Assembly: GCF_001613005.1 (NCBI RefSeq)
Contig: NZ_BDBN01000031.1
Span: 36,907-100,906, forward strand
Length of the DNA stretch: 64,000 nt
Direction of reading: 5' to 3'
Source: Nocardia nova NBRC 15556
GTDB lineage: Bacteria > Actinomycetota > Actinomycetes > Mycobacteriales > Mycobacteriaceae
Shown here: positions 40,402-48,219 of the stretch, one piece after another
Position numbering within the stretch: the first letter of the stretch is position 1
Layout: every line of letters starts with the position of its first letter
Notes under the pieces: generated by a model
Databases searched by the model: none
Told to the model about the DNA's origin: nothing
Seen by the model: only the letters and a program-made list of their open reading frames with translations
Program-made: the position numbers and the translations under genes

Positions 40402-41385
40402 ATGAGCGATCTCGAGGCGAATCCCGCCGAGGCGCTGTGCGAATCGTCGCCGGCGCCCGGCCCGCGGGCGGATTTTTATCCGGCGCGGGAGGTGCCACTG
40501 GGCGGCGTGCGCGGCGTCACGGTGATGCGGGTGCTGCCCCAGCGCGATCTGCCGACGGTCGGGGCCTGGTGTTTCCTCGACCACTTCGGTTCGACCGAGA
40601 CCTCGCATCGGCTGCCGCCGGATATCGATCCCCATCCGCATATCGGATTGCAGACGGTGACCTGGCCGTTCGACGGCCGGATCCGGCATCGCGACAGCGT
40701 CGGATCCGATGTGGAGATCGAACCCGGCCAGCTGAATCTGATGACCTCCGGACGCGGTATCGCGCATTCGGAGTACACCGTGCCCGGTGCGCCCGCCGGG
40801 CAGGGGCTGCAGTTCTGGATCGCCCTGCCGGACGCGCACCGCGATATCGACCCGCACTTCGAGCAGCATCGCGAGCTGCCCGTGCTGGCCCGCCCGGGAC
40901 TGCGGGCGACCGTGCTGATCGGCTCGCTCGGGGATGTGCGCTCCCCGGCGATCACCTACTCCCCGATCGTCGGCGCGGACATCACCGTCGGCCCGGGCGC
41001 GGACGCACATCTGCCGCTGGCACCCGAATTCGAGCATGCGGTACTGGTGATGTCGGGTGAGGTGCGCATCGACGACGTACTCGCCGAACCCGGTCCGCTG
41101 CTGTATCTGGGCAGCGACCGCGCCGAACTGCGGCTGCGCAGCGCATCCGGTGCGCGGGTGGTGCTGATCGGCGGCCAGCCCTTCGGCGAGGATCTGGTGA
41201 TGTGGTGGAATTTCGTCGGCCGCAGCCACGACGAGATCGACGCCGCCCGCACCGCATGGGAGAAGCACGACACCGAACGCTTCGGCGACGTCGCGGGACA
41301 TACTCCGCAGCAACGCATTCCGGCGCCGCCGCTGCCCAACCTGCGGTTGCGACCGCGCACCCGCCGCACGTTCCCGCCCCGCTGA
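40402..41385 (+). CDS. Pirin family protein
   Basis: The protein is 327 residues with two cupin domains. The first holds the metal motif HPHIGLQTVTWPFDG and GRGIAHSEYT. Bacterial pirins often have quercetinase activity or bind metabolic enzymes. The ATG at 40402 has GGAGG upstream. It ends directly against the stop of the convergent XRE gene, with no bases between them. Confidence 0.9.
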   Translation: MSDLEANPAEALCESSPAPGPRADFYPAREVPLGGVRGVTVMRVLPQRDLPTVGAWCFLDHFGSTETSHRLPPDIDPHPHIGLQTVTWPFDGRIRHRDSVGSDVEIEPGQLNLMTSGRGIAHSEYTVPGAPAGQGLQFWIALPDAHRDIDPHFEQHRELPVLARPGLRATVLIGSLGDVRSPAITYSPIVGADITVGPGADAHLPLAPEFEHAVLVMSGEVRIDDVLAEPGPLLYLGSDRAELRLRSASGARVVLIGGQPFGEDLVMWWNFVGRSHDEIDAARTAWEKHDTERFGDVAGHTPQQRIPAPPLPNLRLRPRTRRTFPPR

Positions 41386-42261
41386 TCAGCCCCGATCGAA
41401 AACCGTGCTGCCCGAATCGGTCTCGTCGGTCATGGTCTGGGTTCCGATGACGCGCAACAGTTCCAGCCGCTCCTTGGCGTCGGTACCGGGGCGCGGATAG
41501 TAGACCAGCAGATGCTGGGCGGCATTCGGCGTCACCAGCGTTTCGCAGACCAGGTCGAGCAGCCCTACCTGCGGATGCCGGATCCGCTTGGCATCGCTGA
41601 TCCGGACCGCCACCTCGTGCGCCGACCACAGCCGTTCGAATTCGGGACTGACCGCCCGCAGCTTGGTCACCAGTTCCGTCACGTCGGGGTCGCCCGCCCG
41701 CCGCGCGGCGGTCGCCCGCAGATCGGCGACGTGCCGGCGGGTCAGCCGGTCCCAATCGGCGTCGGGGAACGTCTCCCGGCCGGCCGTATCGGTGAACCAG
41801 CGCCACAGCAGGTAGCGATCCATGCCGGTGAAGCGGGTGTGGTCACCCATCATGTTGATGTGCATGCGGTTCTGCGCGAGGATCTCGCCGAGATCCGACA
41901 CCACGCACGCGGGCGTGTCCTCCAGCTTGTCCAGCAGGTAGAGCAGCCCGGGTCCGACGTGCCGGTCGCCGCCGCCACGATGGGGCGCCGCATGGCCGCA
42001 CAGGTGGTAGAGATGATCGCGCTCGTCGTCGGTGAGCCGCAGCGCGCGGGCGAGTGCGCCGAGAACCTGCACCGAGGGCCGCGGGCCCCGTGACTGCTCG
42101 AGACGGGTGTAGTAGTCGGTGGACATCCCGGCGAGCAGGGCGACCTCGTCGCGACGCAGGCCGGGAGTCCGGCGGCGGGTACCGGGCAGCAGTCCCACAT
42201 CGGCGGGCTGTAGCTGTTCGCGCCGGCGCCGCAGGAAATCGGCCAGTTCATCGCGATCCAT
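41386..42261 (-). CDS. XRE-type helix-turn-helix regulator with MmyB-like domain
   Basis: The protein is 291 residues. An N-terminal HTH (GLRRDEVALLAGMSTDYYTRLEQSRGPRPS) is followed by the MmyB-like ligand-binding domain (DRYLLWRWFTD, then HVADLRATAARRAGDPD). In actinomycetes such genes commonly repress a divergent oxidoreductase, here the aldo/keto reductase 101 bases away. The ATG is preferred to a GTG one codon upstream. Confidence 0.88.
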   Translation of the reverse strand: MDRDELADFLRRRREQLQPADVGLLPGTRRRTPGLRRDEVALLAGMSTDYYTRLEQSRGPRPSVQVLGALARALRLTDDERDHLYHLCGHAAPHRGGGDRHVGPGLLYLLDKLEDTPACVVSDLGEILAQNRMHINMMGDHTRFTGMDRYLLWRWFTDTAGRETFPDADWDRLTRRHVADLRATAARRAGDPDVTELVTKLRAVSPEFERLWSAHEVAVRISDAKRIRHPQVGLLDLVCETLVTPNAAQHLLVYYPRPGTDAKERLELLRVIGTQTMTDETDSGSTVFDRG

Positions 42262-42362
42262 CACTCCACTGTGCCCCGGCGCGGCGGCCGCAGCCAGGGA
42301 TCGCCGATCCCCCGATAAACGATCTCTGCCGAAGGCGGCGGATCGAGGCGCAGGATTCGAGC

Positions 42363-43364
42363 ATGACTATCGAGCAGACACAACTGGGCGCGACGGGCCC
42401 GAAGGTCGGACGCATCGGTCTCGGCGCGATGGGGATGTCGGGCGCCTACGGGAAATCCGACGAGACCGAATCCATCGCCACCATCCACGCCGCCCTCGAC
42501 TCCGGCGCCACCCTCGTCGACACCGGCGATTTCTACGGCGCCGGACACAACGAAATGCTGATCCACCGGGCCCTCGCCCAGCGCCCGCGCGAGGACTACC
42601 AGCTGAGCGTGAAATTCGGCGCCCTGCGCGGTCCGGACGGCAGCTTCGGCGGCGTCGACACGCGCCCCGAGGCGATGCGCAACTTCCTGCACTATTCGCT
42701 GCAGCGGCTGGGAGTGGACTACGTCGACATCTACCGCCCCGCACGGCTGGATCCGGCGGTTCCGATCGAGGACACCGTGGGCGCGATCGCGGAGATGGTG
42801 CAGGCCGGCTATGTGCGCCACATCGGACTGTCCGAGGTCGGCGCGCAGACCCTGCGGCGTGCGGCGGCAGTGGCACCGATCGTCGATCTGCAGATCGAGT
42901 ACGCCCTCATCACCCGGGGCATCGAGCGCGAAATCCTGCCCACGGCACGGGAACTCGGCATCGGGATCACCGCCTACGGTGTGCTCTCGCGCGGCTTGCT
43001 GAGCGACTCCCTGCGCGCGAACCAGACCTTCGCCCCCGATGATTTCCGCGCCCACAGCCCGCGATTCCAGGGCGAGAACCTCACCACCAATCTCCGGCTG
43101 GTCTCCGCGCTGGCGGAGATCGGCGACCGGCACGGCGTGAGCGTGGCACAGCTGGCGATCGCCTGGGTCCTGACCCGAGGCGCCGATATCCTCCCGCTGA
43201 TCGGCGCGCGCCGGGTCGACCGCTGGACCGAAGCGGTTGCCGCACTGGATATTCGGCTCTCCGAGTCGGAGCTCGTCGCGATCGAGGCGGCGGCGCCCGC
43301 CGAGGCGGTCGCCGGTGACCGCTACGCCGCCCCGCAGATGGCCATGCTGGACAGCGAGCGCTGA
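42363..43364 (+). CDS. Aldo/keto reductase
   Basis: The protein is 333 residues. It has the AKR barrel, with GLGAMGMSGAYG, the catalytic Asp/Tyr in TLVDTGDFYGAG and Lys in LSVKFGALRG. The usual catalytic His motif reads VDYVDIYRPARLD. It would reduce aldehydes or ketones with NADPH. It is divergent from the XRE regulator, its probable repressor. Confidence 0.92.
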   Translation: MTIEQTQLGATGPKVGRIGLGAMGMSGAYGKSDETESIATIHAALDSGATLVDTGDFYGAGHNEMLIHRALAQRPREDYQLSVKFGALRGPDGSFGGVDTRPEAMRNFLHYSLQRLGVDYVDIYRPARLDPAVPIEDTVGAIAEMVQAGYVRHIGLSEVGAQTLRRAAAVAPIVDLQIEYALITRGIEREILPTARELGIGITAYGVLSRGLLSDSLRANQTFAPDDFRAHSPRFQGENLTTNLRLVSALAEIGDRHGVSVAQLAIAWVLTRGADILPLIGARRVDRWTEAVAALDIRLSESELVAIEAAAPAEAVAGDRYAAPQMAMLDSER

Positions 43365-43397
43365 ATCTCCTTCACCGCCCGCGTATTCGCGGCGCGG

Positions 43398-43868
43398 CTA
43401 CTTGCGGCGCGGCCGGATCACCGCGGTGAACGTGGCCGCGGCGACCGACTTGCCGGTGCTGTCGGTGATGTCGACCGGCATCGCCAGTTCCACCGGCTGC
43501 TGCGCGGCGATATCGGCGCGGGCCTGTTCCAGTTCCGCCGCGGTCAACTCCGAGGTGGCGCGGAACGGGCCCGCCTCGCCCTTGGCCCGGGCCAGATATT
43601 CGATCCGGCCGTCGCGCGCGACGATGAACGTCTCGCCCATCAGGTCGACGATGCCGGAAATGGAGGCGCCCATCGCGGCCGTCTCCGCGAGGCCGAACAG
43701 GATCGCGGCATGCACGTCGCCGTTGTGATTGAGGTGTTCCGGCTTCGGCGCCATGCTCACCACATTGCGGCCGGGCAGATATTCCACCCCTTCCACCCCC
43801 GCGAACTGGATGAATCCCAGCTTCTGAAATCCGGCCATCACCAGCTCGCCCATGGCAGCGTGGTCCAT
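43398..43868 (-). CDS. Hotdog-fold thioesterase-like protein with KstR-type operator
   Basis: The protein is 156 residues of the DUF4442/PaaI-like hotdog type: NHNGDVHAAILFGLAETAA holds the Asp-containing central helix. It probably hydrolyses an acyl-CoA. The ATG at 43868 has GGGAG upstream. A KstR-type palindrome 24 bases upstream ties it to steroid side-chain or ring degradation; this is inferred from the site. Confidence 0.8.
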   Translation of the reverse strand: MDHAAMGELVMAGFQKLGFIQFAGVEGVEYLPGRNVVSMAPKPEHLNHNGDVHAAILFGLAETAAMGASISGIVDLMGETFIVARDGRIEYLARAKGEAGPFRATSELTAAELEQARADIAAQQPVELAMPVDITDSTGKSVAAATFTAVIRPRRK

Positions 43869-43892
43869 TGCGTCTCCCGTCGCACCCAAAAT

Positions 43893-43906
43893 TGAAACGT
43901 GTTCCA
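43893..43906. promoter_or_regulatory. KstR-type operator upstream of the hotdog gene
   Basis: On the minus strand the sequence is TGGAACACGTTTCA, an exact match to TnnAACnnGTTnnA, with the same AACACGTT core as the two other sites. The arms are imperfect (TGGAAC/GTTTCA). The position directly before the start codon suits repression. Confidence 0.7.
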
Positions 43907-44095
43907 CTTTTTTACTCTGTACGAGGAAACCTGTCCACAGCACGCCGCCACACCGATCCGACAGGAGTGCCCGAAAAATCCGAAAAGAAGGTTGTTCAGA
44001 TTCGGCTGATTTTGGTTAAGCTTCATTCCACTGCGCTGAGCACGGCAGGACAACCAACCGGGTCCGCGGACCCATGATGCACGAGGAAGCAGTTC

Positions 44096-44233
44096 ATGAA
44101 CGCCTTTATCGCCCTGATCGACTCCAACTCCGCCGGCACAGTGAACTCGAACAGCGTCTTCACCAACATCATGAACCTGTTCGTGACGGGGTCGGCGGGG
44201 TCCGCCACCCAGGGCGGCGGCATCTTCAACTGA
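44096..44233 (+). CDS. 45-residue peptide of unknown function
   Basis: A short frame with a good ribosome site (GAGGA eight bases before the ATG) encodes a Ser/Asn/Gly-rich, weakly hydrophobic peptide without Cys, Lys or Arg. It begins MNAFIALIDSNSAGTV, has the hydrophobic patch VFTNIMNLFVTG and ends TQGGGIFN. A terminator-like hairpin lies 17 bases after its stop. It has no signal peptide of normal length. It could be a secreted or membrane-active peptide, or a ribosomal peptide precursor. No family is recognised. Confidence 0.6.
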   Translation: MNAFIALIDSNSAGTVNSNSVFTNIMNLFVTGSAGSATQGGGIFN

Positions 44234-44250
44234 GCCGCGCTCCGCAACCT

Positions 44251-44286
44251 CGGCCCGCCCCCGACCCCATGCACGGAGGCGGGCCG
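44251..44286 (+). terminator. Terminator hairpin after the 45-residue peptide gene
   Basis: CGGCCCGCC and GGCGGGCCG form a 9-bp stem around an 18-base loop, between the peptide gene and the convergent AraC gene. It supports the peptide gene as a separate short transcription unit. Confidence 0.6.
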
Positions 44287-44314
44287 TCGGCATTCCGGCG
44301 GACGACCGGGATGT

Positions 44315-45259
44315 TCAGGCGCGCAGCTGACCGGGAGTGGTGTGGAAGCGGCGGCGGAACGCCTTGGTGAAACTACTGGCCGAACCGAATCCCAGATCCG
44401 CGCCGATATCGGCGACGCTGCGCTGCCGGTAGGCAGGATTCCGCAGGCGGTCGCGGGCGATCTGCAGCCGCTGCTCCCGGATGACCTCGCTCGGCGTGGT
44501 GCCGGCCTGACTGAAGGCGAGTTGCAGCTGGCGCAGCGACCAGCCGAGGGCCGCCGCGACGCGCGCGCCGGTGAGCTCCGGATCGCCCGCATGCGTGCGG
44601 ATGTAGCGCCGGGCACTCACCTCCACCTGCGCCAGCTGGGCGGGCGCACTCGGCGGTTCCCCGAGAATCTGCATACACAGCAGATCCACCAATTGTTCTG
44701 CGACCGTGTCGAATTGGTGGTCGGTGAGCGCTGCGCGCTCGGTGTACAGGGTGCCGGCCACCGCCCCGGCGACGCCGCCGATCCCGGTGCTGAGATCGAG
44801 CGGCCGCGGCGGTGGCTCCCGGCGGTTCAGACGATGCCGGATGTCCTCGCGCGCGATCGTGACGATGAGCCCGTGCGAGCCCTCACACATCGACATCTCG
44901 AAGGGTTCGTCGGTGGAGACCAGGCACGCGCTGCCGGGCGGCAGGGAACCGGTGTCGTCGCCGTGGCGGAAGGCCAGGGTCCCGGTGATCGGTACGAGCA
45001 GACGATAATCGTGGTCGGGGTCGGTGCGAATGAGCCGCGCACTCCGGAAATAGGTGACGGCATCGGATTCCCAGCCGACGAGTTGATACGACTCGGTACG
45101 GCGCAGCGAGGTCCGGCCGTGAAAGTCCGCGGAAGTCGGGAACCGGTAGCCCAGCGCGCACTGGTACGAGCTGATCAGATGAGCCCAGTAATCGACCCGC
45201 TCGTGCGGCTCGATCGCACTCGTCGTCTCCGATTCGGCAGTGGTCATCGTGGATATCAT
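44315..45259 (-). CDS. AraC-family regulator with cupin-type ligand domain
   Basis: The protein is 314 residues. The N-terminal ~200 form an AraC_binding_2-type domain (TSLRRTESYQLVGWES; LLVPITGTLAFRHGD). The C-terminal double helix-turn-helix includes ARVAAALGWSLRQLQLAFSQAG and VADIGADLGFGSASSFTKAFRRRF. The ATG at 45259 is preferred for GGAAAA upstream. It is divergent from the cupin gene at 45430, the likely target. Confidence 0.88.
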   Translation of the reverse strand: MISTMTTAESETTSAIEPHERVDYWAHLISSYQCALGYRFPTSADFHGRTSLRRTESYQLVGWESDAVTYFRSARLIRTDPDHDYRLLVPITGTLAFRHGDDTGSLPPGSACLVSTDEPFEMSMCEGSHGLIVTIAREDIRHRLNRREPPPRPLDLSTGIGGVAGAVAGTLYTERAALTDHQFDTVAEQLVDLLCMQILGEPPSAPAQLAQVEVSARRYIRTHAGDPELTGARVAAALGWSLRQLQLAFSQAGTTPSEVIREQRLQIARDRLRNPAYRQRSVADIGADLGFGSASSFTKAFRRRFHTTPGQLRA

Positions 45260-45429
45260 CGCCGGTTTTCCGATTCTGCGCACGCGAACAATGGCCGTGC
45301 GTTTCAGGACACGTGGGCACGCCCCAGCGCTCGCTACCGTGCCGGAGAGCTGATATCCGGAAACGGGCTGTACAACGGCGGAATACGGTTCCGGATCAGC
45401 GCGGAATGGATGAGGATCAGGAGGTTTTC

Positions 45430-45984
45430 ATGCGCAGGATCGTGGTCGGGGACGACGGCGCCGGACAGGGCACAGTACTTTCCGACGAGAAGGTCGAGCC
45501 GCTGACGCTGGCATTGTTGCCGGGGGCGCAACTGCATCGGATGTGGGAGGTCGACGAGCTGCCCACACTTCCCGTCGACCGGATGCCGTCCGATGCCGAC
45601 ACCAGCTACTTTCCCGGCCCCGGCGGAGTGCGCTTCGGATTCATCTCCGTCCCACCGGGTTTGAGTTACGAGCCCGACGCCGAGCTGTCCGAGGCCGAGA
45701 TGGCGGCGGTGGCGGCCGAGGCGGAGCAGAAGCTGCCGGGCATGATGGCGGCCTTCGACCCGGCTCGTCCCGGCGTGCACGCCACCGAGAGCGTCGACTT
45801 CGTGGTGGTGCTCAGCGGAGAGGGCCGCCTGCGGATCGGCGACGGTGAGGATGTGGCACTGCGACCGGGCGATTGTGTTGTGCAGCACGGCGCCCCGCAT
45901 GCCTGGTTCAACGACGGCACCGAGCCGTTCGTGTTCTGCTACACCCTCTGCGGCGTCGAGCGGACCACGCCGGCCGCACCGTGA
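45430..45984 (+). CDS. Cupin protein
   Basis: The protein is 184 residues with one cupin domain in the C-terminal half (DFVVVLSGEGRLRIGDGEDVALRPGD, with VVQHGAPHAWFN as motif 2). A hydrophilic N-terminal part includes GVRFGFISVPPG. AGGAGG lies five bases before the ATG. Cupins of this length beside AraC genes act as small-molecule binders or oxygenases; the substrate is unknown. Confidence 0.85.
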   Translation: MRRIVVGDDGAGQGTVLSDEKVEPLTLALLPGAQLHRMWEVDELPTLPVDRMPSDADTSYFPGPGGVRFGFISVPPGLSYEPDAELSEAEMAAVAAEAEQKLPGMMAAFDPARPGVHATESVDFVVVLSGEGRLRIGDGEDVALRPGDCVVQHGAPHAWFNDGTEPFVFCYTLCGVERTTPAAP

Positions 45985-45997
45985 GGCGAGCGCGACG

Positions 45998-46552
45998 ATG
46001 AGAATTTCCGGAAGTCGTTGGCGCAGCTTCGAATACACGCCCGTCGACGCCGGTCCGTGCGCGGTGGAACTGCCCTCCGCCGCCGTGGGCGTACCGCGGC
46101 GATTCTTCGACTGCCTGCTGGTGCGCATCGTCGTCGAACCCGGGGACTGCCCCATCAGTGGTGACGCCGTGCGCGCGGTCCGGCAACTGTGCGCCGACAG
46201 CGACGCATCCTTCGTCGTCCTCGCCGGCAGTCCGTTCTGCGTGGCGGGCGGCAGTCGTTTCACCTTCGCCTCCGGTCAGGCCGACGTACTGACCCATCTC
46301 GCCGACACCCTGGACGTGCTGGCCGAGTTCGCCGATCGCCTGGAGGAACACGGCGAACGCGCCCACGCGATTCCGTTCGGCTGGAACGTCGCGTGCCGGA
46401 TGGAGATGCCGGCGCGGCCGTGGACGTCGACGCTGACGCTGCGCGCACCGGCCCCGCCGCTGCGCTTCGACGGATTCGCACCCGCACCCCGCGGCCGTCC
46501 GCATTGCCCGCACGCCCTCGTGTCGGCGCATTCGCGCACCTTCCGGCGGTGA
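45998..46552 (+). CDS. Hypothetical protein after the cupin gene
   Basis: A 184-residue frame begins 13 bases after the cupin stop. It contains alternating strand-like and helical stretches (FVVLAGSPFCVAGGSRFTF; VLTHLADTLDVLAEFADRLEEHG) and a Pro-rich tail. The ribosome site is poor and the opposite strand is also open, so it is less certain. Position suggests co-transcription with the cupin. No family is recognised. Confidence 0.5.
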   Translation: MRISGSRWRSFEYTPVDAGPCAVELPSAAVGVPRRFFDCLLVRIVVEPGDCPISGDAVRAVRQLCADSDASFVVLAGSPFCVAGGSRFTFASGQADVLTHLADTLDVLAEFADRLEEHGERAHAIPFGWNVACRMEMPARPWTSTLTLRAPAPPLRFDGFAPAPRGRPHCPHALVSAHSRTFRR

Positions 46553-46584
46553 GGTCGAGCCACCGCTCGTGAAATTCACCGCTC

Positions 46585-46615
46585 TTGACCTTCAGGTCGG
46601 CTGAAGCTTCATGAT
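46585..46615 (+). promoter_or_regulatory. MerR-type promoter of the MerR/clamp fusion gene
   Basis: A -35 TTGACC (46585-46590) and -10 CATGAT (46610-46615) are 19 bases apart. The spacer holds the inverted repeat CTTCAG/CTGAAG centred between the boxes. Expected transcription start lies at about 46621-46622, the first base of the GTG start, so the mRNA is probably leaderless. Confidence 0.7.
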
Positions 46616-46621
46616 GGGGCG

Positions 46622-47695
46622 GTGGCGGAATCCGGAATGGTGACGATCGGGGCGTTCGCGCGGGCCAGCGGGCTCACGGCGAGCGCACTGCGGTTCTACG
46701 CAGACTCCGGACTGCTACCGCCCGCGATCGTGGATCCGGTGTCGGGATATCGGTACTACGCCGACGACCAACTGGAACGGGCGGTGGCGATCCGCGGTTT
46801 GCGCGAGATCGGCATGCCGCTGGACACCATCGCGGCGGTGCTGGCGGCCGGGGACGAGAGCGCGGGACAGCTCATCGACGAGCACGTCGCCGGGCTGGAA
46901 CAGCAGGTGCGCCGCGCTCGGGGAAGGGCAGCCGAGATCAAGGCGACGCTCGGCACCGGGCGCGGGTGGGCGGTCGCGACGGTCAGTGGTCCCGTCTTCG
47001 CGACGGCGGTCGAGCAGATACTCGCCGCGACCGTGCACGAGCCGGAGCATCCCGTCTTGAGCGGTGTCCACGTCGAGGTCTCGGCGGAGGCGCTGACGCT
47101 CACGGCCACCGATCGCTACCGGCTCGCCACCCGCACCCTCGTCCCCGAGCGGCCGAGTTCGACCGAGTGGGCCGCGACCGTCGACGGTGACGATCTGCGG
47201 CTGGCCGTGCCGCGGATCCGCCGCCACCACCAGGTCCGGCTGGATGCCGGACCGCATTCGGTCCGGTTCCGGGCCGGTGAGTCGCCGGCCGGTACGTGCC
47301 GCATCCTGCCGGGACCGTTTCCCGACCACCGCATGCTGCTGGGTTCCATCGACACCGCCCGCACGCGCGTCGTGACGCCGAGGGACGCACTCGTCCGGGC
47401 GGTGGAATCGCTACGCGCACGCCATATCCGGCTGTGCGTCCGCACCGGGGCGATCGCACTCGCCGGGGCCGGTTCCGATGCGGCCGAACAGGTTTCGGCC
47501 GCGGTCACCGGACCGGATGTCGAGCTCACCTTCGACATCACCACCCTCTACCCGGCGATCGGCGCGGCCATCGGCCCGGACGTGATGATCGACATCGCCG
47601 GTCCGAAGCAGCCCGTCGTCATCCGATCCGCGGACGACGGCGACCTCACCACCCTGGCGATGCCCGTCGCCCCCGCCCAGTTCGAGGAATCATGA
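46622..47695 (+). CDS. MerR regulator fused to a DNA polymerase III beta-clamp-like domain
   Basis: The protein is 357 residues. Residues 1-~75 are a MerR winged helix (TIGAFARASGLTASALRFYA; VDPVSGYRYY). Residues ~80-115 are a helical linker. Residues ~118-355 resemble the middle and C-terminal domains of the DnaN sliding clamp: LTATDRYRLATRTL (clamp hallmark), FPDHRMLLGS, a late ADDGDLTTLAMPVA. The N-terminal clamp domain is replaced by MerR. The GTG start probably begins the transcript. The clamp part may bind a ligand or partner in place of the usual MerR effector domain. The next gene overlaps by four bases. Confidence 0.85.
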   Translation: MAESGMVTIGAFARASGLTASALRFYADSGLLPPAIVDPVSGYRYYADDQLERAVAIRGLREIGMPLDTIAAVLAAGDESAGQLIDEHVAGLEQQVRRARGRAAEIKATLGTGRGWAVATVSGPVFATAVEQILAATVHEPEHPVLSGVHVEVSAEALTLTATDRYRLATRTLVPERPSSTEWAATVDGDDLRLAVPRIRRHHQVRLDAGPHSVRFRAGESPAGTCRILPGPFPDHRMLLGSIDTARTRVVTPRDALVRAVESLRARHIRLCVRTGAIALAGAGSDAAEQVSAAVTGPDVELTFDITTLYPAIGAAIGPDVMIDIAGPKQPVVIRSADDGDLTTLAMPVAPAQFEES

Positions 47696-48195
47696 CCGAC
47701 ACCGTTGCCCACGACCCCACCATGGCGGCCATCGGCGCGGCCGTGGAACGCGGCCGGCAGGGCGAAACCGACTCCGCCCGAGGGCAACTCGCCGAACTGT
47801 GGGAGACGATCGGACCGGTGGGCGATCCGCTGCACCGCTGCACCCTCGCCCACTACCTGGCCGACCTCCACACCGATCCGGCCCGGGCACTCGTGTGGGA
47901 CATACGGGCCCTCGACGCGGCCGACGCCCTCACCGAGGCGCGGGTGCAGAGCCATCACGCGAGTCTGCACGTCGCCGGGTTCTACCCCTCGCTGCATCTG
48001 AACCTCGCCGACAACTACCGGCTGCTGGGTTCGTTCGACGCCGCCGCGGAGCACATCGCCGCGGCGCGCGACCATGCCGGCGCGCTGGCCGAGGACGGCT
48101 ACGGCCGGCTCATCCGCACGGCGATCGACGAGGTCGGCGCGGCGATCGATCGACGATCGACCCGGCGCCGCGATTCCGCGCCGTCGCCGTCGTGA
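47692..48195 (+). CDS. Helical-repeat (TPR-like) protein coupled to the MerR/clamp gene
   Basis: The protein is 167 residues and wholly helical, with TPR-like spacing (ALTEARVQSHHASLHVAGFYPSLHLNLADNYRLLGSFDAA is one of the repeats). It begins with an ATGA overlap onto the MerR/clamp stop. The overlap suggests the two products work as a pair, perhaps as partner or effector. The function is not known. Confidence 0.75.
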   Translation: MTDTVAHDPTMAAIGAAVERGRQGETDSARGQLAELWETIGPVGDPLHRCTLAHYLADLHTDPARALVWDIRALDAADALTEARVQSHHASLHVAGFYPSLHLNLADNYRLLGSFDAAAEHIAAARDHAGALAEDGYGRLIRTAIDEVGAAIDRRSTRRRDSAPSPS

Positions 48196-48219
48196 CCGAA
48201 AGCCGCGGGGCCGGAGCCA

